A DNA stretch of 64,000 nucleotides from Curtobacterium aurantiacum (GCF_018598555.1 NZ_JAHEWN010000002.1:124001-188000), one strand, 5' to 3'. Shown: positions 33,354 to 43,717, counted from the stretch's first letter. Made by a program: numbers and translations. The notes: generated by a model from the letters alone, not told the origin.

Positions 33354-35462
33354 ATGTCCGCAGACTCGAGTCCGCGCCTCATCAGCGCACAGCTCGTCGG
33401 CCTCGACGAGGACCTCGGTGCCACGTCCACCGACGTCATCCGGGTGCTCGCCGACCGCGTCGCCGCGACCGGCCGCGCCGCCGACGGTGCCGCGCTCGCC
33501 GACGACGCCATCAAGCGCGAGGCGAGCGTCGGTACCGGCGTCCCCGGCGGCATCGCGATCCCGCACGCCCGATCGGCGTCGGTGGCCGAGCCGACGCTGG
33601 CGTTCTCGCGTCTGGCCCGGAAGGTGCCGTTCGGTGCCCCGGACGGCGACGCCGACATCGTCTTCATGATCGCGGTGCCCGAGGGAGCGGACAAGGACCA
33701 CCTGACGGTCCTCTCGACCCTGGCCCGGGCGCTCATCCGCGAGGACTTCACCGCCGCCCTCCGCGCTGCGACCACCCCGGACGAGATCGTCCAGCTGGTC
33801 GACCACGAGGTGAGCGGCGAAGTGGCCGAGGCCGGCGTCGGGAAGGCGAGCAGTGCCTCCGCTCCGACGACGGCCGACGGCGCGACCGCCGCTGCCCCCG
33901 CACCCGACCGCAAGGTCTTCGTCGGCGTCACCGCGTGCCCGACCGGCATCGCACACACGTACATGGCTGCCGACGCCCTCGTCGCCGCAGCCCAGCGCGC
34001 CGGTGCCGAGATGCACATCGAGACGCAGGGCTCCTCGCAGGTCGAGCCCCTCGACCCGGCACTCATCGCCCGCGCCGACGCCGTCGTGTTCGCGGTCGAC
34101 GTCGACGTCCGCGACCGCGGTCGGTTCGCCGGCAAGCCGCTCGTGTCCGGGCCCGTCAAGCGCGGTGTCGACGAGCCCGACAAGATGATCGCCGAGGCCA
34201 TCCGCGCCTCGGAGGACCCGCACGCCGCACGCGTGCAGGGCGGCGCCGCCGTCGAGGGCGAGTCCACGGCCAAGAACGAGCACTTCGGCCAGTCGCTCAA
34301 GCGCTGGCTCCTCACCGGCGTCAGCTACATGATCCCGTTCGTCGCCGGCGGCGGGCTCCTCATCGCGCTCGGCTTCCTGCTCTCCGGGTACGGCATCGCG
34401 CTGGACCACGGTGACTCGGGGATGAGCAACGCCGCCTACACGCTCACGAACTCCACGCTGCTGAACCTGCCGCCGGAGGGCCTCGGGTACTACCTCGGCG
34501 CCGCCGCGTTCCAGATCGGACAGGTGTCGCTCGGGTTCCTGGTCGCCGCACTGGCCGGGTACATCGCCTACGCCATCGCCGACCGGCCGGGCATCGCGCC
34601 GGGCTTCGTCGCCGGTTCCATCGCCGTCTTCATGAACGCCGGGTTCCTCGGTGGCCTGGTCGGCGGCCTCATCGCCGGTGCCGCCGCGTACTGGATCGGC
34701 CGCATCCCGACCTGGCGCTGGCTGCGTGGCCTGATGCCGGTCGTGATCATCCCGCTCTTCGCGTCGATCATCGCCTCGGGCCTCATGCTCCTGGTGCTCG
34801 GCGGTCCGATCGCCTGGCTGATGGTCCAGCTCACCGGGTTCCTCAACTCGCTGTCCGGCGCCTCCGCGGTCCTGCTCGGGATCATCCTCGGCCTGATGAT
34901 GGCGTTCGACCTCGGCGGGCCGGTCAACAAGGTGGCGTACGCGTTCGCCGTCGCCGGGCTCGGTGCCGGGACCGCGAGCAACACGGTGCCGTTCGAGATC
35001 ATGGCCGCGGTGATGGGTGCGGGCATGGTGCCGCCGCTCGCGATGGCACTCGCCTCGACGCTCTTCTACCGCAAGGGCTTCACGAAGCCGGAGCGGGAGA
35101 ACGGCAAGGCCGCCTACCTGCTCGGCCTCTCCTTCATCTCGGAGGGTGCGATCCCGTTCGCCGCAGCCGACCCGCTCCGCGTCATCCCCGCGTCGATGGT
35201 CGGGGCTGCGGTCACCGGTGCGATCTCGATGGCGGTCGGCGTGACGTCACGGGCGCCGCACGGTGGCGTGTTCGTGTTCTTCGCGATCGGCAACTTCTGG
35301 GCCTGGCTCGGGGCGGTCGTGCTCGGTGCGTTCATCTCGGCCGGTGTGCTCGTCGCCCTGAAGAAGTGGGTCCGTCGTCGCCCCGTCGACGAGGCCGCTG
35401 CGGGCAGCGAGGCTGCCGTGGCCGGCGACACGGTGGGCCAGCGCGCGCCGGTCGCCGCGTAG
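33354..35462 (+). CDS. fruA: PTS fructose transporter, EIIA-EIIB-EIIC fusion
   Basis: A 702-residue membrane permease starting at ATG 33354 behind AAGGAG. Domain order: EIIA (His71 in GIAIPHAR, about residues 1-155), EIIB (phosphoacceptor Cys195 in VTACPTGIAHTYMAA, about 185-285), EIIC with about nine spans (WLLTGVSYMIPFVAGGG onward). It takes up fructose and phosphorylates it at C1 using phosphate from HPr; ptsI/ptsH are not in the window. It is last in the fruR-fruK-fruA operon and is followed by a 44-bp palindrome. Confidence 0.95.
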   Translation: MSADSSPRLISAQLVGLDEDLGATSTDVIRVLADRVAATGRAADGAALADDAIKREASVGTGVPGGIAIPHARSASVAEPTLAFSRLARKVPFGAPDGDADIVFMIAVPEGADKDHLTVLSTLARALIREDFTAALRAATTPDEIVQLVDHEVSGEVAEAGVGKASSASAPTTADGATAAAPAPDRKVFVGVTACPTGIAHTYMAADALVAAAQRAGAEMHIETQGSSQVEPLDPALIARADAVVFAVDVDVRDRGRFAGKPLVSGPVKRGVDEPDKMIAEAIRASEDPHAARVQGGAAVEGESTAKNEHFGQSLKRWLLTGVSYMIPFVAGGGLLIALGFLLSGYGIALDHGDSGMSNAAYTLTNSTLLNLPPEGLGYYLGAAAFQIGQVSLGFLVAALAGYIAYAIADRPGIAPGFVAGSIAVFMNAGFLGGLVGGLIAGAAAYWIGRIPTWRWLRGLMPVVIIPLFASIIASGLMLLVLGGPIAWLMVQLTGFLNSLSGASAVLLGIILGLMMAFDLGGPVNKVAYAFAVAGLGAGTASNTVPFEIMAAVMGAGMVPPLAMALASTLFYRKGFTKPERENGKAAYLLGLSFISEGAIPFAAADPLRVIPASMVGAAVTGAISMAVGVTSRAPHGGVFVFFAIGNFWAWLGAVVLGAFISAGVLVALKKWVRRRPVDEAAAGSEAAVAGDTVGQRAPVAA

Positions 35463-35478
35463 TCGACGCAGCACACGA

Positions 35479-35522
35479 CGGACGGGAGGCCCGGTGCCAG
35501 CTGGCACCGGGCCTCCCGTCCG
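35479..35522. repeat. Dispersed palindrome family A, copy 3: perfect 44-bp palindrome
   Basis: The 22-bp arms, starting CGGACGGGAGGCCCGG and meeting at the central AGCT, are perfectly complementary with no loop bases. It lies 16 bases past the fruA stop and likely works as a terminator, but the same sequence recurs at unrelated loci. Confidence 0.9.
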
Positions 35523-35605
35523 CTGTGTGGTCGCGACGCACCGCCGGCCGCGCGTCGGGCGGTCACGTCACGTCGCTGGCGTGGCGCCCACACGTCGGAA
35601 CCTGA

Positions 35606-35626
35606 CCGCTCGGCTGAACCGAGCGG
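35606..35626 (-). terminator. Hairpin after the hexosaminidase gene
   Basis: CCGCTCGG (35606-35613) and CCGAGCGG (35619-35626) form a perfect 8-bp stem with loop CTGAA, 25 bases beyond the hexosaminidase stop on its strand. Confidence 0.6.
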
Positions 35627-35650
35627 GGTGTCGAAACCGCTCGAGGTGCG

Positions 35651-37351
35651 CTACTCCGCGATGTTGGCGGTGACCGCGTCGATGTAGGCGGCACGCTCCT
35701 CGCGCGAGTGCGGGCGCCCCGGCACACCCGGTCGCTGCTCCCACGGGAACGGCCCGGCGTCGTGCCGGTACTCGATGCCCATCGCCTCGAGCCGCGCCGT
35801 GTGCTCGGCCAGGCGCCCGCGGAACTCGGCGAGGTCACGCGGCCCGGCCACGTCGGCCGACCACAGGGCCTCGGCGAGGGCGGCGACGCGGGGGAAGAGC
35901 TGGTAGTCGAGCCGCCGGGCGGTGTCGACGTGCTCCGTCCACATGTTGCCCTGGCCGCCGATGACGTGGGCGCGCTCGGCGTCGGTGAGCCCGGACGGCA
36001 CCGGGTCGAAGGCGAAGACGTCGTCGACGGTGAGCACGATCGAGACCGGGATCGGCTCGGTCGGCAGGTCGCTCTGGCGGTAGTCGAGGTACACCTGGTC
36101 GTCCGGCGAGGAGATGACGTCGTGTCCGCGTCGGGCGGCGGTCCGCGCGCCGGTCAACCCGCGCCACGACACGACGGTGGCGGACGGGTCGAGCGTGCCG
36201 CCCTCGAGGACCTCGTCCCACCCGAACGCCCGCCGGCCGTGCGACTCGACGTGCGCGGCGAGCTGCCCGATGATCCAGGCCTGCAGCTGTTCCTCGTCCT
36301 GCAGCCCGAGCTCGCGGATGCGCTCCTGCGTGCGGGGGTCGGTCTCCCACTGCACCTTCGGGCACTCGTCACCGCCGATGCCGATGTAGGCGGAGGGGAA
36401 CAGTGCGATCACCTCGTCGAGGACGTCCTTGAAGAAGTCGATCGTGGTGTCCTCGGCGTTGAGCACGTCGTCCGCGATGCCCCACTCCGTCCAGACCTCG
36501 ACCGTGCGGTCCGGGTGCACGCCGAGTGCCGGGTACGCGGCCAGGGCTGCGCGGACGTGCCCCGGGGTCTCGATCTCGGGGACGACGGTCACGAACCGGT
36601 CGGCCGCGTACGCGACGATCTCGCGGATGTCGTCCTGCGTGTAGTACCCGCCGTGCGGGCGGCCGTCGAACCCGGCGACGACGAGCTCGCCGTCCGGCCC
36701 GGGGACGTGCGCGCCGACCTGGGACTCCCGGCGCCAGGACCCGACCTCGGTGAGGCGCGGGTACTTCCGGATCTCGATGCGCCACCCCTGGTCCTCGGTG
36801 AGGTGGAAGTGCAGGCGGTTGATCCGGTGCGCGGCGAGCTGGTCCACCACCCGCATGACCTCGTGCTTGGTGCGGAAGTGGCGGGCGACGTCGAGCATCA
36901 CGCCGCGCCAGGCGAAGGCGGGGGCGTCCTCGACGACCACGGCGGGGACGGACCACGGCCCGGTCCCGACGCGGCCGTGGCGGTACACGTCGGCGGGCAG
37001 CAGCTGCAGGAGCGCCTGCACGCCGTAGAACACCCCGGCGGGCGAGCCCCCGACGACGTCGATGCCGTCCGGGGTCACCGTGAGCCGGAAGGACTCGGCC
37101 CGGTCGCCCTCCGGCGTCGTCGGACCCGCGGGCAGGGACGGGTCGTCGGCGACCCGCAGGGCGATCGCGCCGGTGCCCGGTGCCGTGTCGTCGAGGGCGT
37201 CGCGCACCGGCAGTTCGGTCGATCCCCGCAGGGTCTGCTGCAGGTACAGTCGGACCGGCTCGCTCGCCGGGTCGGCGGCGATCCGGGTCGACGGGGTGAT
37301 CGCGAAGGCCCCGGCACCGGGAGCGGTGCGGCGCGGTCGTGGGACGAGCAT
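35651..37351 (-). CDS. Beta-N-acetylhexosaminidase, glycoside hydrolase family 20
   Basis: A 566-residue enzyme; ATG 37351 (MLVPRPRR) is preferred over a TTG seven codons upstream. A GH20b-like N-terminal domain is followed by the TIM barrel: FAWRGVMLDVARHF, LHFHLTEDQGWRIEI, VPEIETPGH and the catalytic Asp328-Glu329 pair in GIGGDECPKVQW. It removes terminal GlcNAc from chitooligosaccharides or glycans by substrate-assisted catalysis. No signal peptide is visible, so it acts in the cytoplasm on imported oligomers. It is divergent from a ROK regulator, its probable controller. Confidence 0.94.
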   Translation of the reverse strand: MLVPRPRRTAPGAGAFAITPSTRIAADPASEPVRLYLQQTLRGSTELPVRDALDDTAPGTGAIALRVADDPSLPAGPTTPEGDRAESFRLTVTPDGIDVVGGSPAGVFYGVQALLQLLPADVYRHGRVGTGPWSVPAVVVEDAPAFAWRGVMLDVARHFRTKHEVMRVVDQLAAHRINRLHFHLTEDQGWRIEIRKYPRLTEVGSWRRESQVGAHVPGPDGELVVAGFDGRPHGGYYTQDDIREIVAYAADRFVTVVPEIETPGHVRAALAAYPALGVHPDRTVEVWTEWGIADDVLNAEDTTIDFFKDVLDEVIALFPSAYIGIGGDECPKVQWETDPRTQERIRELGLQDEEQLQAWIIGQLAAHVESHGRRAFGWDEVLEGGTLDPSATVVSWRGLTGARTAARRGHDVISSPDDQVYLDYRQSDLPTEPIPVSIVLTVDDVFAFDPVPSGLTDAERAHVIGGQGNMWTEHVDTARRLDYQLFPRVAALAEALWSADVAGPRDLAEFRGRLAEHTARLEAMGIEYRHDAGPFPWEQRPGVPGRPHSREERAAYIDAVTANIAE

Positions 37352-37395
37352 GTCGGAGCCACCATTCCTCAATGATCTTTCGTAATGTGGAGGCT

Positions 37396-38586
37396 ATGGC
37401 CGTGGAGCAGACCGTGTCAACGACGCCGAGTGGGATCGGGACGACCCCCGGGGTCCTGCGGCAGATGAACTCGCGGGCGATCCTCGACGAGCTCCTCCGC
37501 GACGACGTCTCCCGCACGGTCACCGAGCTCAGCCGCACGGTCGGACTCTCCCGCCCCACCGTCGAGGCGGCGCTGGCCGACCTCGTCGACGAGGGCTGGG
37601 TGACCGAGGCCGAGGTGATCGCCACCCCGAACAAGGCCGGCCGACGGGCCAAGCGCTTCGCCGCCGACGCGTCGGCCGGGTCCGTGCTCGGCGTCGACCT
37701 CGGCCTGCACGGGATCGTCGGGGTGCGTGCGGACCTGCGCGGCGTCACGCTCGCCCGGGTCGAGGAGCGCTACGCCGACCTCGCCGACGCCGAGCAGGCC
37801 TGGCTGAGCGTCCAGGACGTCGTCCGACGACTCACGTCGTCCGAGGGCGGCTCGGTCGGAGACGCAGTCGGTGGCACCGGCGGTCCTGCGGGTGGTGCGC
37901 CGGTGCTCGCTGCGACGTTCGGTGTCCCGGCGGTCGTGGACCGCGACGGCGCGATCGACTACACGGTCGCGGTGCCCGAGTGGGTCGAGCGCCGGGTACC
38001 CGGCCGCATCCAGGACCTCTTCCCCGGGATCGCGACCTTCTTCGACAACGACGCCAAGCTCGCCGCCACGGCCGAGGCCCGGTGGGGGTGGTTCCGCGGC
38101 GTGCAGGACGGCCTGTACCTCGTGATGGGCCGGCAGATCGGTGCCGCCATGGTGATCGACGGCTCGCTGGCGCGCGGGGCACACGGCGCGGCCGGCGAGA
38201 TGGGCGGCATCGCCTCGACCGGCTGGCCCGCCGCGCCCGCCCGCCTGGAGGCCCGGATCCCGTCCGACACGGACCTCGAGTCCGTCCTCGCCGCGGCCGG
38301 GCACGGGTCGGAGCCGGCGGTCGAGACCGTCCGGGCGTTCGCGGCCGACGTGGCACCCGGCGTCGTCCAGCTCGTGACGACGATCGACCCCGAGGTCGTC
38401 GTCGTCGGTGGCGAGGTCCTGCCGGCCGCCGAGGTGTTCTGCGCCGCGCTCGACGAGATCGTGACGCCGCGGCTCCGGCACCCCGTGCGGTTCGTCCCGT
38501 CGACGGTCGGACGGGACGCCGTCGCCCGGGGTGCACTTGCCCGGTCGCTCGCCCACGTCCGGTCCGCCCACATGGGACTCGGCTGA
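37396..38586 (+). CDS. ROK-family transcriptional regulator (NagC/XylR type)
   Basis: A 396-residue protein starting at ATG 37396 behind TGGAGG. An N-terminal winged helix (VTELSRTVGLSRPTVEAALADL) precedes a sugar-kinase-like ROK domain (VLGVDLGLHGIVGVRADLRG; DNDAKLAATAEARWG; GAHGAAGEMG). The classic ROK zinc motif CxCGxxGC is not present, and the conserved His/Glu region is reduced. It probably regulates the divergent hexosaminidase in response to GlcNAc. The 44-base gap between them is AT-richer (ATGATCTTTCGTAATG) and is the likely operator. Confidence 0.88.
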   Translation: MAVEQTVSTTPSGIGTTPGVLRQMNSRAILDELLRDDVSRTVTELSRTVGLSRPTVEAALADLVDEGWVTEAEVIATPNKAGRRAKRFAADASAGSVLGVDLGLHGIVGVRADLRGVTLARVEERYADLADAEQAWLSVQDVVRRLTSSEGGSVGDAVGGTGGPAGGAPVLAATFGVPAVVDRDGAIDYTVAVPEWVERRVPGRIQDLFPGIATFFDNDAKLAATAEARWGWFRGVQDGLYLVMGRQIGAAMVIDGSLARGAHGAAGEMGGIASTGWPAAPARLEARIPSDTDLESVLAAAGHGSEPAVETVRAFAADVAPGVVQLVTTIDPEVVVVGGEVLPAAEVFCAALDEIVTPRLRHPVRFVPSTVGRDAVARGALARSLAHVRSAHMGLG

Positions 38587-38637
38587 CACCCAGGTGGCGC
38601 GCCGGGTCCTGACAGGGCGTTCAGGGATGCTGGGGGG

Positions 38638-39408
38638 ATGACGACTGCCGTGACCGCCCGTGCCATGACCGTCGCCAGTGGCGACTCCACCGCTCCGTCG
38701 GACCTCGGTGGGCTCTCCGGCCTGGTGCTGCAGCTGATCGACGCGCTGGGGGAGTGGGGCGTCGGGCTGATGCTCTTCGTCGAGACGGTGTTCCCGCCCA
38801 TCCCGTCCGAGGTCATCCTGCCGCTGGCCGGGTTCCTGGCGGGAGCCGGCCAGATGAACCTCGTGCTGGTCCTGGTGCTGGCGACGATCGGTTCGTACCT
38901 CGGGGCGCTGGTGCTGTACTGGCTCGGCGCGAAGATCGGCTTCGAACGCACCACACGGTGGTTCGGCAAGCTGCCCCTCGTCGACGAGGACGACTTCCGC
39001 AAGGCGGCCGGCTGGTTCCACCGACACGGCAAGAGCGCGGTCTTCTTCGGCCGGTTCGTCCCGATCGTCCGGAGCCTCATCTCGCTGCCGGCCGGCGCCG
39101 ACCGCATGCACCTCGGCACGTTCTCGGTGTTCACGATCATCGCGAGCGGCATCTGGAACAGCGCACTCGTGCTGCTCGGGGCGGCGTTCGGCTCGCAGTA
39201 CGACCAGGTCGAGGCGTACACGGAGTGGATCGACCGCGTGCTCTACGTCGCGATCGCGGTGGTCGTGGTGACCTTCGTCGTCCGCCGGATCCGTCGCGTC
39301 CGTGCCGAGCGGCGTGCGGGCGGCCGCGATGACCACGGCGACGACGCCGGCAGCCCTGCCGTGGGCGGTGCCCGGGGTCGTCGTCGCGCCGAGTCCGCCC
39401 GCGACTGA
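38638..39408 (+). CDS. DedA-family membrane protein
   Basis: A 256-residue polytopic protein with the DedA signatures ETVFPPIPSEVILPLAGFLAG and FGRFVPIVRSLISLPAG, the latter containing the conserved Arg residues needed for function. About five hydrophobic segments are followed by a charged tail. DedA proteins are linked to lipid-carrier (undecaprenyl phosphate, phosphatidylethanolamine) flipping and membrane homeostasis. It stands alone downstream of the ROK gene. Confidence 0.92.
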   Translation: MTTAVTARAMTVASGDSTAPSDLGGLSGLVLQLIDALGEWGVGLMLFVETVFPPIPSEVILPLAGFLAGAGQMNLVLVLVLATIGSYLGALVLYWLGAKIGFERTTRWFGKLPLVDEDDFRKAAGWFHRHGKSAVFFGRFVPIVRSLISLPAGADRMHLGTFSVFTIIASGIWNSALVLLGAAFGSQYDQVEAYTEWIDRVLYVAIAVVVVTFVVRRIRRVRAERRAGGRDDHGDDAGSPAVGGARGRRRAESARD

Positions 39409-39411
39409 CCC

Positions 39412-39615
39412 TCAGGCCTTCGTCAGTGCCGACTCCTTGTGAGCGGCCTGCTTGCCGCTCTTCTCCGACTCGACGATCCAGTAGGGATCGTCGTCGGTCG
39501 GCGTGAAGTGCTGCCCGTCGAACTCGAAGTCGCTCGTCCGCTTCCGCACGAGCCTGCCGGTCGTCTTCCCCTGCGAGGTGTTCCAGTGCACCTCGTCGCC
39601 CTTCGACAACGCCAT
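39412..39615 (-). CDS. DUF2945 (HVA1/TUDOR-like) small protein
   Basis: A 67-residue protein starting at ATG 39615 with a near-perfect ribosome site AAGGAGG. The sequence MALSKGDEVHWNTSQGKTTG and PYWIVESEKSGKQAAHK is characteristic of the DUF2945 family, a small SH3-like beta barrel also described as hypervirulence-associated in fungi. The function in bacteria is unknown. It converges with dedA with only three bases between stops. Confidence 0.88.
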   Translation of the reverse strand: MALSKGDEVHWNTSQGKTTGRLVRKRTSDFEFDGQHFTPTDDDPYWIVESEKSGKQAAHKESALTKA

Positions 39616-39752
39616 GCTGTCCTCCTTGCGCGGTCTTCGTCCTGGTGGATGTCGGACTGTACCCCGCCGGATCCCCGGAAACTCAGGGAAGCAGGGCGGT
39701 CACGATGTCGTAACGACCATGCGGATCAAGAGTCGGACGCGTACCGTTTCCC

Positions 39753-40866
<1,114 letters not shown>

Positions 40867-40868
<2 letters not shown>

Positions 40869-40901
40869 GCCCGGAGCCCGGAGCCCGGAGCCCGGAGCCC
40901 G
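40867..40901. repeat. 7-bp tandem repeat GAGCCCG, five copies
   Basis: Five exact GAGCCCG units begin at the kinase stop codon and run to 40901. A simple minisatellite between the kinase gene and trpF. Confidence 0.9.
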
Positions 40902-40950
40902 GACGGCCCGCGTGTCCCGTTCGTCCGTGGTCCCTGGCAGGATGGACAGC

Positions 40951-41571
40951 ATGACCGACCAGCGCTGGATCAAGATATGCGGCCTGTCGACGCCCGACAC
41001 CGTGGACGCCGCCATCGACGCGGGTGCCGACGCCGTCGGGTTCGTCTTCGCGGCCGGCAGCCCCCGGACCGTCACCGCCGACCTCGCGAAGGAACTGGTG
41101 GAGCGGGTGCCGGACGGCATCGACGCCGTCGGGGTCTTCCGTGACCAGAAGATCGACGAGATCGTCGGCATCGCGTCCGAGGTCGGGCTCACCACGTTGC
41201 AGCTGCACGGTGGCGAGTCGGCGTCCGACTTCGCTCGCGCCCGCGACGCCGGCTTCTTCACGATCCGCGCCATCTCGGCCGAGGCCTACCTGCGCGAGAC
41301 GCCCGAACAGCGCGCAGCGTTCGACCACGACCTGCTGCTGCTCGACGCAGCCGTGCCCGGCAGCGGCCGGCTCATCGACCCGGCCACGATCAGCGGCGTC
41401 GACGAGGCCTGGATCCTCGCCGGCGGCCTGACCCCCGCCAACGTGGTCGCCGCGGTCGAGGCACTCGACCCCGACGGCGTCGACGTCTCGAGCGGCGTCG
41501 AGTCGGAGCGTGGCGTCAAGGACCCCGCGAAGATCCGCGCCTTCGTCGAGGCCGTCCGCAGCCTGGGCTGA
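40951..41571 (+). CDS. trpF: Phosphoribosylanthranilate isomerase
   Basis: A 206-residue TIM-barrel enzyme starting at ATG 40951. Signatures are IKICGLSTPDTVDAAIDAGADAVGFVF at the N-terminus (catalytic Cys in KICGL), QLHGGE, and WILAGGLTPANVVAAVE with VDVSSGVE at the phosphate-binding end; the catalytic Asp lies in LLLDA. It converts phosphoribosylanthranilate to CdRP in tryptophan synthesis. It is separated from any other trp gene here. Confidence 0.94.
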   Translation: MTDQRWIKICGLSTPDTVDAAIDAGADAVGFVFAAGSPRTVTADLAKELVERVPDGIDAVGVFRDQKIDEIVGIASEVGLTTLQLHGGESASDFARARDAGFFTIRAISAEAYLRETPEQRAAFDHDLLLLDAAVPGSGRLIDPATISGVDEAWILAGGLTPANVVAAVEALDPDGVDVSSGVESERGVKDPAKIRAFVEAVRSLG

Positions 41572-41585
41572 CGCACGCGGCTGCC

Positions 41586-41627
41586 GGACTGGAGGCGCGG
41601 TGTGGGCCCGCCACGGGCCTCCCGTCC
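41586..41627. repeat. Dispersed palindrome family A, copy 4 (trpF 3' end)
   Basis: An imperfect inverted repeat GGACTGGAGGCGCGG ... CGGGCCTCCCGTCC, beginning 15 bases after the trpF stop. The right half matches copies 3, 5 and 6; the left half has diverged. Confidence 0.7.
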
Positions 41628-41650
41628 GCCGTGCCGGCCGTCTCGGGCAC

Positions 41651-41739
41651 GCAAGACGCCGGCGGGCTCGTTCGGCGCCGCCCTGCACGCGAGACGCCGC
41701 CGAATTCGGCGGCGTCTCGGCGTGACGCCGGCGTCTTGC
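41651..41739. repeat. Nested palindrome, family B copy 1
   Basis: The outer arms GCAAGACGCCGGCG (41651-41664) and CGCCGGCGTCTTGC (41726-41739) are perfect. Inside lies a perfect 30-bp palindrome (41690-41719, core GCCGCCGAATTCGGCGGC). The inner element recurs at 44772-44801. It lies between the convergent trpF and HAD phosphatase genes. Confidence 0.85.
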
Positions 41740-41744
41740 CGCGG

Positions 41745-42503
41745 TCAGCGCAGGGTGGGGATGAGCTCCGTCAGGAACGCGTCGGTGTCCTCCCAGCCCT
41801 CGACCGCGTGGCAGGGCACGCCGAGCGCCTTCACCGGGTAGTCGTTGCCCTCGGGGTCGAGGCGGTCGCCGACGAAGAGCATGTCGTCGAGCGCGATGCC
41901 CGTGATCTCGGCGAGGCGCTGCATGCCGTACGCCTTGTCGATGCCCTTGCGGGTGATGTCGATGCTCGTGGAGCCGCCCGAACGGACCTCGAGGTCGGGG
42001 AGGTCGGCCTGCACCAGACGGCGCAGGTGGTCCTTCTTCTCGCCGGTCGGGTCCCACAGCTTCTTGACGTCGACCGGGGCCGACTGGCCGAGGGCCGAGA
42101 ACGTGATCTGCGACCCGCGGTCCTCGAGGATGGCACCCCAGGTCTCGGGCTCCCAGTAGCCGGCTTCCTTCGCCCGGGCCTCGACCGCGGCGAGGGCGCG
42201 GTCCTTCTGCTCGTCGGTGAGGTCCTCGGCGTACTGCAGCGCCCAGTCCTGGTCTTCCCAGCGGTAGTACCGGGTGCCGCAGGTCGGCAGGAGGTGCAGG
42301 GCGTCGAGCGTCAGCCCGTCGCGCTGTCGCAGCGGGGTGACGAGCTGCTGCTCGAACTGCGTGAAGTTGCCGCCGGAGATGACCGCGACCGGCACGACCT
42401 CGAGCAGGGACGCGAAGGTCTCGAGCATGCGGGGGTCGAGGGAGGACTTCGACGGGGCGAGCGTGTCGTCCAGGTCGAAGGCGACGAGGCGGGGCGTGGT
42501 CAT
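41745..42503 (-). CDS. HAD-IIB hydrolase, phosphomannomutase-like
   Basis: A 252-residue cytoplasmic phosphatase/mutase of the Cof/PMM branch of the HAD superfamily. Motif I is AFDLDDTLAPSKSSL, motif II is VISGGNF, and motif IV lies in MLFVGDRLDPEGNDYPV. The overall pattern (TCGTRYYRW, SGGSTSIDITRKGIDKAYG) matches eukaryote-like PMM proteins found in actinobacteria. It may interconvert or dephosphorylate hexose phosphates; the substrate is unproven. Confidence 0.88.
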   Translation of the reverse strand: MTTPRLVAFDLDDTLAPSKSSLDPRMLETFASLLEVVPVAVISGGNFTQFEQQLVTPLRQRDGLTLDALHLLPTCGTRYYRWEDQDWALQYAEDLTDEQKDRALAAVEARAKEAGYWEPETWGAILEDRGSQITFSALGQSAPVDVKKLWDPTGEKKDHLRRLVQADLPDLEVRSGGSTSIDITRKGIDKAYGMQRLAEITGIALDDMLFVGDRLDPEGNDYPVKALGVPCHAVEGWEDTDAFLTELIPTLR

Positions 42504-42585
42504 GCCCCTGATCCTGCCAGAGCCCGCCGATCACCTGCCGGGTGCGGGGATCTCCGAGCCACGGTGCTGCGCGATGTCTGCGGGG

Positions 42586-43020
42586 TCACGCGCGATGCGT
42601 GGCGGGGACCCGGTCGCGGGCGTAGGTGATGTCCGTGTAGCCGTGCGGGGCGGGGTTGCCGTCCTCGTCGAGGTTCACGAACACGACCTCGTCGATGGTC
42701 AGGATGCTGCGGTGTGTGAAGAGGTTGCGTGCCTCGGCCCGCATGGTGAGCGACGTCCGGCCGAACCGGGTGGCGACGAGGCCGATCTCGACGATGTCGC
42801 CCTCCTTCGCGGAGGACAGGAAGTTGATCTCCGACATGTACTTCGTGACGACCTTGCCGTTGCCGAGCTGGATGATCGCGTAGACGGCGGCTTCCTCGTC
42901 GATCCAGCGGAGCAGGCTGCCCCCGAACAGGGTGCCGTTGGCGTTGAGGTCCTCCGGCCGCACCCACTTGCGGGTGTAGAAGTTCATCTCCGGTGCGACG
43001 TCGTCCTGGTGCTGCTCCAT
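42586..43020 (-). CDS. Acyl-CoA thioesterase, hotdog fold (YciA type)
   Basis: A 144-residue single-hotdog protein. It shows LNANGTLFGGSLLRWIDEEAA (with the catalytic Asp/Glu of the YciA/BACH group), YMSEINFLSSAKEGDIVEIG and MRAEARNL. It hydrolyses acyl-CoA esters in the cytoplasm, probably as a trimer or hexamer of dimers. It lies 82 bases upstream of the HAD gene on the same strand. Confidence 0.9.
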   Translation of the reverse strand: MEQHQDDVAPEMNFYTRKWVRPEDLNANGTLFGGSLLRWIDEEAAVYAIIQLGNGKVVTKYMSEINFLSSAKEGDIVEIGLVATRFGRTSLTMRAEARNLFTHRSILTIDEVVFVNLDEDGNPAPHGYTDITYARDRVPATHRA

Positions 43021-43120
43021 GTCCCGTCATGGTACGCCGACGGCCGCGCCCCCGCAGGGTCGCGGCCGTCGTGACGATCGCGGGCGGCCCGGGGCCGGCG
43101 CGCCCCGGGTGCTGCGGTTG

Positions 43121-43717
43121 CTACTCCTTGACGAGGACGACCTCGTCGAGGGGGATGCGGGTTCGCGGGGCGACCTCGCGCTCGGCGGCCTTGTCGTCGA
43201 GCTGCGACGGGTGCGCGACGGTGCCGATCGCGGTGACGGTGTACGGCACGAACCGCTCCGGCAGGTCGAACGCGGCACGGAGCCCGGCGGCGTCGATGCC
43301 CGCCATCTGGTGCACGTGCAGGCCCTCGGCGTGCGCCTGCACGGTCAGCGCGGCGAGCGACTGGCCGAGGTCGTACTGCGCGAAGGGGCGCTCGTCGCCG
43401 TCGGCGGTCACGGTCTCGAGCACGCCGACGACGAGGGCGCTGGCGCGGAAGGCCCAGGCGGCGTTGAAGCCGAGCAGGTTCTCGTTGATCTTCCGGAACG
43501 TCTCGGTGCCGCGGCGGCCGGCGATGAAGCGGCGGGGCTGGAAGTTCATGGCCGACGGTGCCCAGCGAGCGGCCTCGAGGACGGCGTCGAGCTGCGCGTC
43601 CGAGATCGTCGCGGTCTCGTCGTAGGAACGGGGGCTCCACCGCTCCTCGAGCAGCGGCACCAGCGGCTGGCTGGAGTCGGTGGACCGGGTCAGGGTGTCG
43701 GCGTTCGTCGAGGTCAT
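43121..43717 (-). CDS. Nitroreductase-family flavoprotein
   Basis: A 198-residue FMN-dependent oxidoreductase: EERWSPRSYDE (phosphate-binding Arg/Ser of the nitroreductase fold), LDAVLEAARWAPSAMNFQPR, and AHAEGLHVHQMAGID. It would reduce nitro compounds, quinones or malonic-semialdehyde-like substrates using NAD(P)H. It starts at ATG 43717 and is divergent from the carrier gene at 43802. Confidence 0.9.
   Translation of the reverse strand: MTSTNADTLTRSTDSSQPLVPLLEERWSPRSYDETATISDAQLDAVLEAARWAPSAMNFQPRRFIAGRRGTETFRKINENLLGFNAAWAFRASALVVGVLETVTADGDERPFAQYDLGQSLAALTVQAHAEGLHVHQMAGIDAAGLRAAFDLPERFVPYTVTAIGTVAHPSQLDDKAAEREVAPRTRIPLDEVVLVKE

Noticed and set aside
35563..35640. Third copy of the family C direct repeat
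   Set aside because: Only GAGCGGGGTGTC is shared with the repeats near 61.7 kb, too short to call the same element.
41651..41739. Nested palindrome as a phage or integron attachment site
   Set aside because: No integrase, tRNA gene or cassette is near, and the core recurs at 44772, which fits a dispersed repeat better.
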